NCBI GenBank assembly: GCA_037349105.1 | Contig: JAYJMM010000068.1 | Span: 124,001 to 188,000 of the forward strand | From: Limnomonas spitsbergensis | Taxonomy: Eukaryota > Chlorophyta > Chlorophyceae > Chlamydomonadales | Length of the DNA: 64,000 bases | Direction: 5' to 3' | Shown here: one piece after another, positions 35,030 through 46,222 of the stretch | How the letters are laid out: every line of letters starts with the position of its first letter | How positions within the stretch are numbered: position 1 is the stretch's first letter | Notes under the pieces: model-generated | The model's input: only the letters and a program-made list of their open reading frames with translations | Told to the model about the DNA's origin: nothing | Databases searched by the model: none | Position numbers and translations under genes: made by a program

Positions 35030-35456
35030 TCTGAATTATAATGAAACGACCTGTTATATTGGACACATTTATGAAATAAACATAAGATTTAATTCAATTG
35101 TGTCTAGATGCCAGTAAACCACGCATCGAATCATGTCGGAGCTGTTGCCCTGTCGCGTCTAGGCGCCCACAAAAGCGGACACAAGCGCGTCAGATTTGGA
35201 CCATATTCGGTCTATACACAATTCCGAGCTTGATTGATGCCACGGATAGCCTTGGGCATCCGTCTTATGTGGACTGAGAGGTCTTCACTAGTGTTAGGTC
35301 GCTCGTGCCAGTGTCAGTCCTTTCTGCATGCAATATGCTTGGTGAGCTAGAGAAGGGATCGGGCGTTTACTTGTTTGGGGGGTTCCGACCTTTGGACTTT
35401 TCATGCCATGCACCCATGCGGCGGCATAAGCTACCCATGCGGTCCCCTGCTCATTA
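35030..35456. other. No recognised feature
   Basis: Flank between the foldback-like element and the shared LTR sequence. A few short blocks near 35400-35456 (for example GCACCCAT) vaguely resemble the first 60 bases of the 3-prime LTR, so the true 5-prime LTR edge may lie inside this stretch. Confidence 0.4.
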
Positions 35457-36182
35457 TGTCACGACGTATGGCTGCACCGTGCGTTTGACCGCGCCAACTG
35501 CTTTTCGGTTGGAAGTTATGTGTGAACTTGAACAAGTGTGTCTGCCGTCTTAAGGAATCCCGAACTGGGTCTTTTACTTTTTCTTTCTTACTTGCTTTCA
35601 CGGCCTTCAATAGACTCTTAACGTTTCCAGCTATTGTTCTTGAATATCGATCTGCAAGTTAATCGTCACTCAAAGTCTTACTAAGGGGAAACTGGCAGAG
35701 CAGCTAGGCCAACAGCGACCCTATAAGCATCAACAAGTCTCCTGATACGAAGCTGGCAGAGCATCTAGGCCAACAGTCGACTATCTGCAGCAATTAGAGT
35801 TATTTCTGCCTCTTAACAAGGCATATCTCCAGCCCTACAGCTGGATATTACCACCAACCAACCATCACATCTCCAACCTACAGCCTTTCCTTTGGCTCCA
35901 AGTCGACCATCTGATTTATCAGAGATATCTTCAGTCACCAGAAGTCACCAAGCAAGCGACTCATCACAGCAGATCAACGGCCACATTCGCCCAAGATCGT
36001 CCTAGGAAGCCTAGAAGTACCTCAGGAGTCGAGGCTTTACGAGATCTTGTCAACAGTATCGAAGAAGTCCAGGTGAAGTAGCAAGAGCTATTACCTGTTA
36101 TCGAGCTAAGTTCACTGAGTTACAGCAGTGAATCGAGAAGCTCCTACTATAAGCTATGTAAGAGTTTATTAGTACTTGTTTA
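35457..36182 (+). repeat. 5-prime LTR of gypsy element 1
   Basis: Matches 45092-45818 from TGTCACG to the shared end CTTGTTTA. Differences include a 3-base gap after TGTCACG and a 4-base insertion (near 45529) in the 3-prime copy. The first 60 bases of the 3-prime LTR do not align well upstream of 35457. No convincing primer-binding site follows 36182. Confidence 0.75.
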
Positions 36183-36262
36183 AGAAAGAAAAAGTCCGAC
36201 TAGTTTCACCTCTAGTCGACTGTAGCGGAAATTGGTCGTTCTAAAACCGATAAAAGGTGAAG

Positions 36263-38547
36263 ATGAGCGGATCAGGGGATGGAGAAATGCCCAAAGACGC
36301 TCCAGATATGGATAAGGACAGCATTGCTACCCGAACAAGGGGAGCCATAGCAGCCAAAGTTGCTTCATCAGTTGATCTAGGTGCATCTTCTGGCCCTGCA
36401 GTGCTCTCTGTGAAAGTAAATAGAGCATGGGATCTGATGTATGCCAAGGCTGGAGACAAAGAAAGGGTGTTGCTGGACAAGCTAGAGGGCAAGCATGCTG
36501 CAGTGAAGATTGCAATGAATACTATTTCGGATAACCTTCCTCCAGAGCAGTATAAGGCAGAGTTTGCCAAGATCACCAAGATGGAAGATGAACGAAAGGC
36601 TATTATCAATCAGGGATTGCTCGAGTCACCAAGAAAAGTGGATATGGCTTTCACGAACAACGCGACTGCAGAGCAAATGATGTGGCCAGTCAATAACCCT
36701 GTGTTTGATCACTTCAGTAATCAACATACCAGATACGCGTCTTCTGGGACGCCTTTTAAGGTGACGCAAGTTACTCGGCTTGCAGAACAGAGTGTTGTAA
36801 CTGATGTTGAGGGTGGGTCTCAGTCAGGGTCTGCTACATCAGTAGCCGCGCCCCAGCGAGCACCTGAACTGTCCCCTGCTGTGCACGTTTCAATGCCTTT
36901 TGCGGTGCACGAGCCCATGGCTCAGAATGCATCAGTGCATGTGCATGTCGCTGCTGTCGCCTCTGTCCCTCCTCCCAATGCTGTGCCTGTTCAGAGTGTG
37001 TCTGGAAGGAGAGAAGGTCACGGCGTGGAATCAGGAGCATCATACCCTCCACCTCCACCTCCGCCGCAAGTCCCTTCAAGGTCGGCTGGACCGGTGCACA
37101 ACGTACCAGTCTACCCCCAGTCTGGACGGTACGAGGACACTGTGCCTCGGATGCAAGGTCTGGCGTTTGTGTCGGAAGAACCGGAAGGTGATGGGTCTGG
37201 GGGAAGCACGAGTGAAGAAGTCAATGACGAAGAGCCCCATACACAAGGTAATCGCTCCACATGACATGCTGTGTCGCAGTCATTCCATACCACAGTGAGC
37301 AATGAAGGTGAGCAGCCCATGCAGAGCCATGCAAGTTTGCCAGAAGGTGCGCAGCCTATGCAGCGCCATGTGCACTTGTCCTCTGCTTCCATGTCGCATG
37401 AGGAGACAACGAGTGAGCGTCCCATGCAAGCCCATGTAAGGCTACATGAAGGTGAACAACTCATGCAGAGTATTACAAGCATGCCCTCCGCATCCATGTT
37501 GCATGAGGAGACCGAGGACGGGCATGTAGAGGACCACACTATACTTCCAGTCTCTTACGCATGTGAGTCGATCAGGCCATCCAGTCCGGTGTCTGAAATA
37601 AGCCATGCGGCCAGTCAGTTCATGAGCACCTCGCCAGGTAAAGAGTCATTGTTGTCGACCTTGGGCCAGTTTCTGGGGACGATTCCTAAAACTCCCATGG
37701 GATCCCGGCAGTCAATGTTGCCACTGCCCCTAGAGCATGTGTGCTACCCGGAGGCGGTGCCCATGCGGGAATACTCCTTCGACCAAAGGTTCGAGGGTCC
37801 GGAGAGTGGATCCGGAGCTGGTAAGGCACGTTACCCGGCCTTCATCCCCGACGGCGAGTCCCCTAACATCTGGTCATTTCTGACAAATAAGGTTAAGGGA
37901 ATGTTTGAAGTGGTCATGGGCAACACCACCGATGTAAGTCAGACTCATAACCGAGATTCCTATCAGCACGACTTGGTTGGTAGTGTGCAAATCTCAGAAG
38001 CCGATTTTGGAACCTCCACTGACAGAATCCAGGTAAGCACTGAGCTGTTCCGAGAATCACGAGGGCACCAGGAGGTCACCCCAGATTTAGCCACAAGGCA
38101 GCGTGGCTCACGCACACAAGGTGAGGTATCAATCACAACTGTGGGGGGGACCCCCACAAGATCTCTGGCAGCTGAGCCAAGGTTCCGGAGACGAGACCCG
38201 CTCTCTGAGAGTCATGGTCCAGAGCAAAATGAGATTGTTTTAGAGATGGGTCCCTCAACAAGGACCCACCCGACGCAATTGAGTTGGAGGATCAGGCTGT
38301 GTCTGATGCACACCATTTTTTGCATACTCATGTGATTGGGGAGTGGGAGATTCGGCAGATGTGGGCTGACACTGGTCAGGCCGCTAGTGACCGAGGCCAG
38401 ACCATCCCATGCTCTGCCCTGCCCATGCTGACTGACAGCTGCGAGCAACTTTCCCCATTGTGTGCCCTGACCCAAGGTGCCCGCGGCCAGATGTACGGGC
38501 AGGCCAGCCTGACCAAGACAGACCAGAGTAACATGAACCTCCGGTAA
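36263..38547 (+). pseudogene. gag-like ORF of gypsy element 1
   Basis: The first ATG after the LTR, at 36263, opens a frame that is interrupted by TGA at 37262-37264 and shifts near 38275 into a frame ending at 38545. The N-terminal 130 residues are helical and charged (AIAAKVASSVDLG, DKLEGKHAAVKIAMNTI). The rest is Pro/Ser/His-rich with degenerate repeats of an EGxQPMQSHxSLP type. No CCHC knuckle is seen. Position directly behind the LTR makes gag the natural reading, but homology to a capsid domain is not evident. Confidence 0.45.
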
Positions 38548-40596
38548 AAGTTATTTACTTGTTTTGATGGAAGCCTTGATGATCACCTCAAGGTATGTGG
38601 GTTCGGTCTTGGCTGTCTTGAGGGACGCTTCGCCTTGGACTCAATCCAATCCTGAATGGACAAAATGGTTAATTGCAATTTAATTTCGTGATTCCGACTT
38701 GAGCTTGATGAATGCATCTATCCGATCGTGCATCAACTGATTGCTGTGTTGTACACATCTGCCAGTACAAATCATGCAGTACACTGCTGTACATGCGTGC
38801 CAGGACTTGCATGTTGTACGTGGTCACTATTGATATTCATACCGTATGGTACACATGTTACACATGCAGTACAACAGCTGTACCTCGTGCATGGTGTTCA
38901 TGCAACACAAATCTGCTGTTTAAGGTAGCCAGTACATTTCTGTAGTGCATATCTGTTGTATATGTCTGATGTACATTTCTGCAGTACACATCTGCCAGTA
39001 CACACATGCAACACGTAGCTGCCAGCTAGGCTTCGCCTAAAAGGCGCCTTCATTGAATTTCCCCCCCCCTGGCTTTCTATCCCAGAATTTAGACAGCCCC
39101 TTCTAAACCTTCGACCCCTGGTTTTGCCTCAGGTTGGGGGGGGAAGATGGGCTGTCATGAGTTCAGCCGCATAGTGGCTTAATTTGTGTTGAACTGCTGC
39201 ATATGACAGGCGGTTCCCGCTGAAGCTGGCGGAAATGCCATGGATGGCCTCAAGGACTTTGTCACTCTGAGCCACCATCACAGCCATCATGCGGCAGCAA
39301 GAGAGCCGTCGCCAATCATCCAATCAGGAGAAGACAAGCGGCTGCGGGCAGGATGCAAGATGGGCGCCGTCAAGCCGCGTCTTTAATTAGGCGTAAGGCA
39401 ACTGGCGGCGCCTCTGGCTCCAACGACGGCAGACGTGAAAACCCGGCCGGCCGAAGGAGCCAGACTGAAGGGCCAATGCAACAGCCTCAGGGCATGCATG
39501 GGGCCCGGAGGTCCGGTGGTGACGAGGCCCTTCCTCAAATGAAGGATCCCAAGCCACCGCTCAGCGATGCGGAGCCGAAGGAGCCAGATGAACGGGCATG
39601 TGCACCAGCCTAAAGGCACGCATCAGGCCCCGACGTCCGGTAGTGATAAAGCCCCTCCTCAAATGAGGGAGCACAAGCCACCACAACCAGGATCTGGACA
39701 GCGACGTGTGGAAGGGCCCAAGGGCCAAAGCTGCCGCTGCCGGAGCCGCGAATGCTTCAGCTGCCTACGGTGGCAACAGCTTCTAAAAGCGGCCAGCGCC
39801 ACCATCAGCGCTGCCGCTGGAGCTGCCGCTAGCGTCGTCACTGATGTACATGAAGACCATGACTTCAAAACGGGTGTTTGTGCTGGCGCCGCTCGTAAGG
39901 GCGACGCTGGAGGGACATCTACTAGTCGTCATCTGCCTGGTAACAAAGCCTAGAGAACAGCATTTCTGCTTGTCTTCTCTTGCCTTGGCTGCGTGCATGT
40001 CCCTATCACCCCTTTACCTGATGGGGCTATGTACCCGAACAGTTGGCCTAACTGACTCAACCCGTAGACGATAGTCTGCCTGTCTTGGTTGATTTTCTAT
40101 GTGCACCCTTAAGCTCACTAAAACCCTGATGGGTGTGTCCTAGGTTTTATCTATACCTCTCCCATTTCACCCGAGAGGCTCAGTACCAAGCCTTTGTCCG
40201 GCATCCCTTGATTTAAATATCGTGATTGCATGCCTTGTACTGCCATTGTGCACAATTCCAGATGTTGCAGCGTTTCTTACAGCGCAAGTAGTGGGATTTC
40301 AGTTTCAGCTTGATATCACTTTTGCTGCATTTGTGCAATCAGCAGATCCTGGAACTGTAGATCCCAAAACACGCAGATCGACTGCTTGCAGCTCGTCATC
40401 TGCAGATGTACAACCTGTAGATCTAGGGTTACAGATCTTGAAGTAGTCAAACTGCAACTCTTAAAAAAAAATATCTTCACAGCAGATGTACAGTCTGCAG
40501 ATCTAGAAATGCAGATCCTAAAACATGCAGGGCTAATGCTGCAGATCTTAAAATTGCATGTTATAAACTGCAACTTTTAAAGTTGCAGTCACTTAA
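38548..40596. other. Rearranged stretch in place of protease, RT and RNase H
   Basis: No retroviral-type polymerase motif is found in any frame. It contains GTACAxxTCTG-type short repeats (about 38740-39000), a C-run at about 39061 and a G-run at about 39135, a diverged tandem pair of about 127 bp (39445-39570 and 39572-39690), and many CTGCAGATCT-like motifs at 40330-40610. A minus-strand frame at 39323-39129 and GC-rich frames at 39353-39953 look weakly protein-like but match nothing I know. Confidence 0.5.
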
Positions 40597-41466
40597 ATGC
40601 AGATCTTGAATTCTGCGTTCTGTGGATCAGGCGTAAACACTGACCTGACTGCTAATAGCTCTAAACGAGCGTATTCCCTCATGGCTGTGTGTTTGTCAAG
40701 GACTCCCCATAGTGCAGTCCCGTGGGGATTTGCCATAGAACCCTTTGGTCCTGCAATTGATCCTGATCCAGCTCCTGATAAGGAGCAAGCTGTTCCTGGA
40801 TTACAAATGATTCCTGATGATGCTGAAGTATCTTTTCCTTCACCAACCGAGTGGCCAGGACTGCCTAGGACTCGTGCCAATTGGCCCTCCCCCACGTTCG
40901 GTCCATCTGTTTCGAACCAGATTCATTCATTAGCTACTGCTTTCGTGCATCCTGATGCCATGGATGAAATCAGTTGTTGCAATGCATTTGATACTGCAGC
41001 TGCTTTTGATTTCGGGATTAATGGAATTGCTTCATTCTCCACCCGTATTCATGTGCCGCAGATGGATTCTCTATCTCAGAAACAAAAAGCCTTAAGAGGA
41101 ACAACTTCTTCGCAAGTTGAAGAATGTCGCCTGCATCTGCAGGAATTGCCCCCTTCTCACTATACCTCACTGCAGGTGCAGGAGCATTCACAGGAGGGCA
41201 ATCCAGTGGGAAAAGGGATTCAGTCAATAAATTCTACACCTGTTCCCCAAACCAGCATTCTCACTGCTGTGCAAGAAGGTGTTTCCTTGATTGAGCTTTT
41301 TGGTGGCATGTGCGGTGGATTAGAATGCATGCTGAAAAAAATGGCATCCGCATCAACCACTATTACTATGCCGACATTGATAATGGTGCGAGGGCCTGTG
41401 CTAAGCACAGACTTAAGTTACTCACAGGGGAATATCCCAAGAGGAATTTTTTTCTGCCTTCAATAA
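40597..41466 (+). pseudogene. Truncated cytosine-C5 DNA methyltransferase of gypsy element 1
   Basis: After about 220 residues of unrecognised linker comes SLIELFGGMCGGLECMLKK (41282-41340), the SAM-binding motif I of C5 methyltransferases. A run of seven A causes a frameshift, and the next frame continues NGIRINHYYYADIDNGARA (motif II). The gypsy element at 60980 has the same pair in the same order (EPFGGMCSGLE, YVYADTSATM). Here the domain ends near a G-run at about 41505, so the catalytic motif IV cysteine and motif VI ENV are missing. It can bind at most SAM and cannot methylate. Confidence 0.6.
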
Positions 41467-41545
41467 TTTTCTCCCCCATTCCTTTGCCACTTCAGGACTG
41501 TAGCTGGGGGGGGATGGTGATCAGATATCTCAGCAGCTTAATTAT

Positions 41546-42729
41546 TTGTTTGCTGCTGGAGATTCCCTGATCTTACATGCAGCTCAGTCCTTAGCGGCTG
41601 AGTTGATAGAGCAGCCCATGAACCGCGAGGAAGAGTCTCGCTCCTTCGCAGATATCTGGTTGGATAATAATGCTATGCAATATTTGAGGCGTACCACTGA
41701 CACAATGCTGCCCATGCTGACCCCTGTAGAACGCAAGCGTCTGCAACGACGAGCTGCGCTTTATCTCTGGTCCGCTGAGAATAGTACTCTATATCGACGA
41801 ATGCCAGGCGGTACAACCAAGGTGGTACCACCCCCTGGTGACCGGTTGGCACTCGTGCATAAAATGCATGTAGAAAATTGTCATTATGGTAGGCGCCGCA
41901 CGACGGGGCTTGTTATGATGACCCACTGGTGGGTTGGATTATATAACGACTGCAAGGGGGTGGTACAGTGCTGCGAGGCATGTGATTACACTAAAGTATC
42001 GTTCAATGCTATGCAGCCTGTTATGCATCCCCTACCCATCAGAGGATTAATGTACCGATGGCATCTGGATGTTTCTGGTCCTTACACGGCATCTAACCGT
42101 GGTCACACCTTTGTTATGGTAGCTGTAGAAAGCTACTCTAAATGGGTTGAGGTATTTCCCATGACTGCTAAATCATATAAAGAAGTAGCTTACCATTTCC
42201 TGCACGGCATACTGGCACGATTTGGGGCATGCGCTGAAGTAGTCACAGACGGTGGTGGGGAGTTTCAAGGTGAAATGGACTCACTGCTTGTCCGTGCCAT
42301 GATTGATCATAGAGTCACAAGTTGCTTCCATCCCCAAGCCAATGGGCCGGCGGAGAGGCCGGTGAAGACAGTAAAAAACTGCATTATCAAGGCACTTGCA
42401 CGTTTCAAGGGAGCCTCGAGAATGGGACATGTATTTGCCCTGGATAGCACTCGGGCGGGTACCGAGTCACAAAGCATGCCAGCACCTTGATGAGTCCCTA
42501 CCAGCTGCTGTTTTCCTGTGAACCAGTCATCCCTCCCGCTATCATGGAAAGGTTGAATGGGGATCAGGCAGTGGATTACCTGGATGTGGATGCTGCTGCT
42601 AAACTTGTACTGTCCCGTTCTGAATTGCTAGCCAAGAACTGCGTGATGGTCGGCCAGAATCTTCTGGTGGCTCAACAGCGAGATACCCTGCGTTATGCAA
42701 GGCTCCGTAGTGGTGGTTACCTTCCATAA
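41546..42729 (+). pseudogene. Integrase of gypsy element 1
   Basis: A pre-integrase segment (ALYLWSAENSTLYRRM) leads into the HHCC zinc site (KMHVENCHYGRRRTTG, then CCEAC) and the DDE core: WHLDVSGPY, VVTDGGGEFQGEM and GPAERPVKTVKN supply Asp, Asp and Glu. The frame shifts near 42480 and continues with MSPYQLLFSCEPVIPP and GQNLLVAQQRDTLRY, a typical gypsy integrase C-terminus. TAA at 42727-42729 separates this from the downstream extension, which continues in the same frame. Confidence 0.85.
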
Positions 42730-42756
42730 ATAGCTAAGTATGCTGAGGGGCAGTTT

Positions 42757-44274
42757 GTGTATGTGTGGGATGAGAACCGGCTGCACTCCACTGCAAGACC
42801 TTACGTGCTTCGAGTGTTTGATGTACGACCAAGTGGAGTCATCGTCCTGGTTGGTTGCAATGGAGTGACTGTGGCTGAGAACGCTATTAACTGCGCACCA
42901 TGTCACCTGCCCATAGAGGGACTCTTATCCCCATCCAAAATATGGCAAAAGCCAGCACCAGATTTCCCTTGCCAGAGATGTCTGTTGCCTGATAATGCTA
43001 AGAAAATGATTCTGTGTGGAAGTTGTGGTCGAGGCACTCACACGCACTGTTTGGTACCACGGCTTACTACTGTCCCTGCTGTTTACTGGATTTGTGAGCA
43101 ATGCAGGACTGCTGGAGCTGACGCTACTGGTGCTGCACGACGTGATGTTGCGGCGGAACTGGAGGAACCAATCGCCGCCGTGACGGGTTACCAGCTGCGG
43201 CCTGCTAAGCAGAAAATAGCAGGAAGGATGATGGGAGCCGCCAATGGCGGTGGCCCTGTTGAAGATGAAGAAAAAGGACCCGCTGAAGGCAAGGAAGAGG
43301 ACGCGGATTGTCTTGCCGGGACCGCCTCGGGCGGTGCCGGAAGCAGTGAGGTGGTCCGGACTGCTGATGGCGGTGCCGTAGGCGGAAGGGCTGACCGCAT
43401 GGCATTGCGGGAGCAGCTAGCCGCCGCAGTCGTCGGCAAGGAGGAAATCACCGAGGAGGTGCGAACCGATGACCAACGCCCTACCCGTGCATCCGCGAGA
43501 ATCCGCATCCCCAACAAGAGGTTCGAGAGCCATGTCACTCATCCTTGGGTGCCCCCAGATTTCATCAACTGGGGTGTCCGTGGAGATGCGGTGGACGCCC
43601 TGAAGTCTCTGATGCCTGGAGTGTGGCGGGAACGCGATGAAGCTGCGGTCTACTTTGGCAACAGGATGCCGGGAGGATGGTCGTACCAACTATACCCTCC
43701 TTCACCTCTCACCATTGAAGACAGCGACTGCAACACCCTTCTGGACTGCCTTGACCTATCCCTGTCCCCCAGCGTTCTTTTGCTGTTCAAGGATAATGGG
43801 CAAGCCACCGGGCTTCTGCAGAACAGCCAGCTTTACCTTTACCCTCGATCCCTCCACGTTCTCACCAATTCGGGCATCGGTGTCAACGTCCCTGCAGACT
43901 ATTGTGCTGACCCACTGCAACCCTCCACCTACGAATTTCTGCTACGACAGCATGGACTGCATGTCCTTATCAAAAACCCTCCTGCTGAGTACGCTGACAT
44001 CTCCTACGCTCTCGCGGTCAAGTACGCGCGCCACGTGGCCTGCTGCTTAGTCTCCCAAGATTTCCTTACGTGTCATACAGCAAGGCTTGAGTGGCTGTCC
44101 CAACTACGGAGAGAAAGGCGGCTAGTCATTTTGCAGTCTGTCAGCTTCACAGCAGGTCTAGGCGCTAACCGATCCATTCACGGCTGTTGCAGCAACAAAG
44201 TGTGGATCCTCGTATTTGCAACAGCGGCTATCCGGGCCAGGATGATCCCACCGATGCACACGTTCATCCGTTAA
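42757..44274 (+). CDS. Integrase C-terminal extension: PHD finger and adenine-N6-methyltransferase-like domain
   Basis: The 506-codon frame starts with the end of the integrase (EGQFVYVWDENRLHS, an SH3-like tail). Next is a complete C4HC3 PHD finger at about 42970-43110 (CQRC, CGSC, HTHC, WICEQC). After an acidic, Ala/Gly-rich linker and a basic RASARIRIPNKRF patch comes a globular domain with DNTLL-type strands, VLTNSGIG, DPLQPSTYEFL, then IKNPPAEYADISYALAVKYA and FLTCHTARLEWLSQL. NPP followed by a helix and then an R-x-WL segment is the motif IV region of adenine-N6 methyltransferases (NPP codons at 43975-43983). Motif I is not clean, so activity is uncertain. The PHD finger is clear; the methylase call is an inference. 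Confidence 0.5.
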   Translation: MYVWDENRLHSTARPYVLRVFDVRPSGVIVLVGCNGVTVAENAINCAPCHLPIEGLLSPSKIWQKPAPDFPCQRCLLPDNAKKMILCGSCGRGTHTHCLVPRLTTVPAVYWICEQCRTAGADATGAARRDVAAELEEPIAAVTGYQLRPAKQKIAGRMMGAANGGGPVEDEEKGPAEGKEEDADCLAGTASGGAGSSEVVRTADGGAVGGRADRMALREQLAAAVVGKEEITEEVRTDDQRPTRASARIRIPNKRFESHVTHPWVPPDFINWGVRGDAVDALKSLMPGVWRERDEAAVYFGNRMPGGWSYQLYPPSPLTIEDSDCNTLLDCLDLSLSPSVLLLFKDNGQATGLLQNSQLYLYPRSLHVLTNSGIGVNVPADYCADPLQPSTYEFLLRQHGLHVLIKNPPAEYADISYALAVKYARHVACCLVSQDFLTCHTARLEWLSQLRRERRLVILQSVSFTAGLGANRSIHGCCSNKVWILVFATAAIRARMIPPMHTFIR

Positions 44275-45028
44275 GCCAGAATATAGCTGTGTCCCCTTCA
44301 TCAACTCTGGCAATTGACGGTGTATCTGAGCTGAATTTTCACTGGATCTGGGGGGGAGCTGGGAATTAGGATAGAGCTTTGGATTTACTGGTGCTGGGAA
44401 TTGCGGGCTGAAGATGGAACTGGATGTTTGACAAAATGTGTCTCACAATGAGAAACTATTATTTATTTGCTCAATCTGTATATTTTAGGATGATATTTGA
44501 TTCAAAACAAAATAAATAAAAATTGCGTGCAGTTTCAATATCGGGGGGGGGAATTTGTTGTGCATAATACGCATTTTTAGGGTTTAGGAGGTGTCTACCG
44601 TGAGGTGGCATTCTCATATGTCTGGCGCGAGCCTATAGGCATCCTCGTTCAGGTGTTAGGTAGGTGATCGGGAAGTTTGAGATGGTGTGGATTGGGAAAC
44701 CAATTGCACTAGAGCATGGCTGATGTAGTCATCTGGACTTGGGTTCGATTGCGACCTGGGGGAAGGTGAACAGTACCGATGGTGACGTGAATTGGGCTCT
44801 TCAGCTTGAAGAGGGTCCCTTAAAGCGACTGTGGCGAGTTACGGTAATGCGTAAAAGTCACAGCTAACGTACACATTATATCGAAGGTTATTTTTCCTAC
44901 CGATACTTGTGCCCCATGGACTCTGGGCAAGGACCCAGGGGTGGGAAGTCTGATAACAAGACGCAGTTATTAAAACGCTGTCGTACGTGTTCATTACCGC
45001 CTCCAGTGTTTTCGATCTGGGGGGGGGA
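44275..45028. other. 3-prime non-coding part of gypsy element 1, with G-runs and a tRNA-like segment
   Basis: Runs of seven to nine G occur at about 44350, 44545 and 45019-45027. The last, GGGGGGGGGA directly before TGTC at 45029, has the position of the polypurine tract that primes plus-strand synthesis. At about 44690-44765 a segment ends in GGGTTCGATTGCGACC, close to an RNA polymerase III B box, preceded by ACTAGAGCATGGC. It could be a SINE fragment; no complete tRNA fold is evident. Confidence 0.35.
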
Positions 45029-45820
45029 TGTCTTGTGTTCTTTTTGCTTGGTGCACCCATTCCTTAGGGTGCACCCCTGCGCCGTGACAGCTGTCACGTA
45101 TGACTGCACCGTGCGTTTGACCGCGCCAACTGCTTTTCGGTTGGAAGTTGTGTGTGAACTTGAACAAGTGTGTCTGCCGTCTTAAGGAATCCCGAACTGG
45201 GTCTTTTACTTTTTCTTTCTTACTTGCTTTCACGGCCTTCAATAGACTCTTAACGTTTCCAGCTATTGTTCTTGAATATCGATCTGCAAGTTAATCGTCA
45301 CTCAAAGTCTTACTAAGGGGAAACTGGCAGAGCAGCTAGGCCAACAGCGACCCTATAAGCATCAACAAGTCTCCTGATACGAAGCTGGCAGAGCATCTAG
45401 GCCAACAGTCGACTATCTGCAGCAATTAGAGTTATTTCTGCCTCTTAACAAGGCATATCTCCAGCCCTACAGCTGGATATTACCACCAACCAACCATCAC
45501 ATCTCCAACCTACAGCCTTTCCTTTGGCTCCGTCCAAGTCGACCATCTGATTTATCAGAGATATCTTCAGTCACCAGAAGTCGCCAAGCAAGCGACTCAT
45601 TACAGCAGATCAACGGCCACATTCGCCCAAGATCGTCCCAGGAAGTCTAGAAGTACCTCAAGAGTCGAGGCTTTACGAGATCCTGTCAACAGTATCGAAG
45701 AAGTCCAGGTGAAGTAGCAAGAGCTATCACATGTTATCGAGCTAAGTCCACTGAGTTACAGCAGTGAATCGAGAAGCTCCTACTATAAGCTCTGTAAGAG
45801 TTTATTAGTACTTGTTTACA
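45029..45820 (+). repeat. 3-prime LTR of gypsy element 1
   Basis: Starts TGTCTTGTG right after the presumed polypurine tract and ends TTTACA, giving TG...CA ends and 792 bp. From 45092 on it matches the 5-prime LTR. Its first 60 bases recur directly after its end, at 45822. Confidence 0.75.
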
Positions 45821-45821
45821 A

Positions 45822-46222
45822 TGTCTTGTGTTCTTTTTGCTTGGTGCACCCATTCCTTAGGGTATCCCCCTGCGCCGCGACAATTATGTCGTTCCTTGCC
45901 CATTGTTGGTGCCCAATGGCCCACAAGAAATGCAAAAACATCAGTTTTGGAAGGAGCTTGTGTGCAATTGGAAGGGGTGAGTGTGCATAGTGCAATTGGA
46001 AAGGGCATGTGTGCCAATAATGGAGGAGGCATGTGTCCTTTTGGAGGGGCTTAATGTGCGCCAGGTATCCAGCAATTCCCTGAGCAAACGAAGATGTGCT
46101 TTCATTATGCCCAGCTATCACGAGACGCGCACGAATGTCAATAACGTTACACCTTTGAGCCCGCTCAAAGCTCGGCCGCGTGGGGGCCCAACTGTTCAGA
46201 AGGGAGAAAAGAATACACTAAC
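45822..46222. repeat. Partial second LTR start and short G-rich repeats
   Basis: 45822 repeats TGTCTTGTGTTCTTTTTGCT and the following 40 or so bases of the LTR, one A after the LTR end, as in a tandem LTR-LTR junction. It diverges after about 75 bases. About 45950-46060 holds degenerate units of GTGTGCAATTGGAAGGGG type. No gene is seen. Confidence 0.5.

Larger units (their letters stand above)
35457..45820 (+). mobile_element. Ty3/gypsy retrotransposon 1: cytosine methyltransferase remnant, integrase, PHD finger, adenine-methylase-like domain
   Basis: LTRs that share about 726 bp bracket a gag-like ORF, a 2 kb stretch where protease, RT and RNase H should be but are not, a truncated C5 methyltransferase, an integrase, and a long C-terminal extension. 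LTR copies differ by about a dozen substitutions plus small indels (about 98% alike), so insertion is fairly recent, yet the internal region is heavily rearranged. The copy could move only with help from a complete relative such as the element at 47653-63280. Confidence 0.7.
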
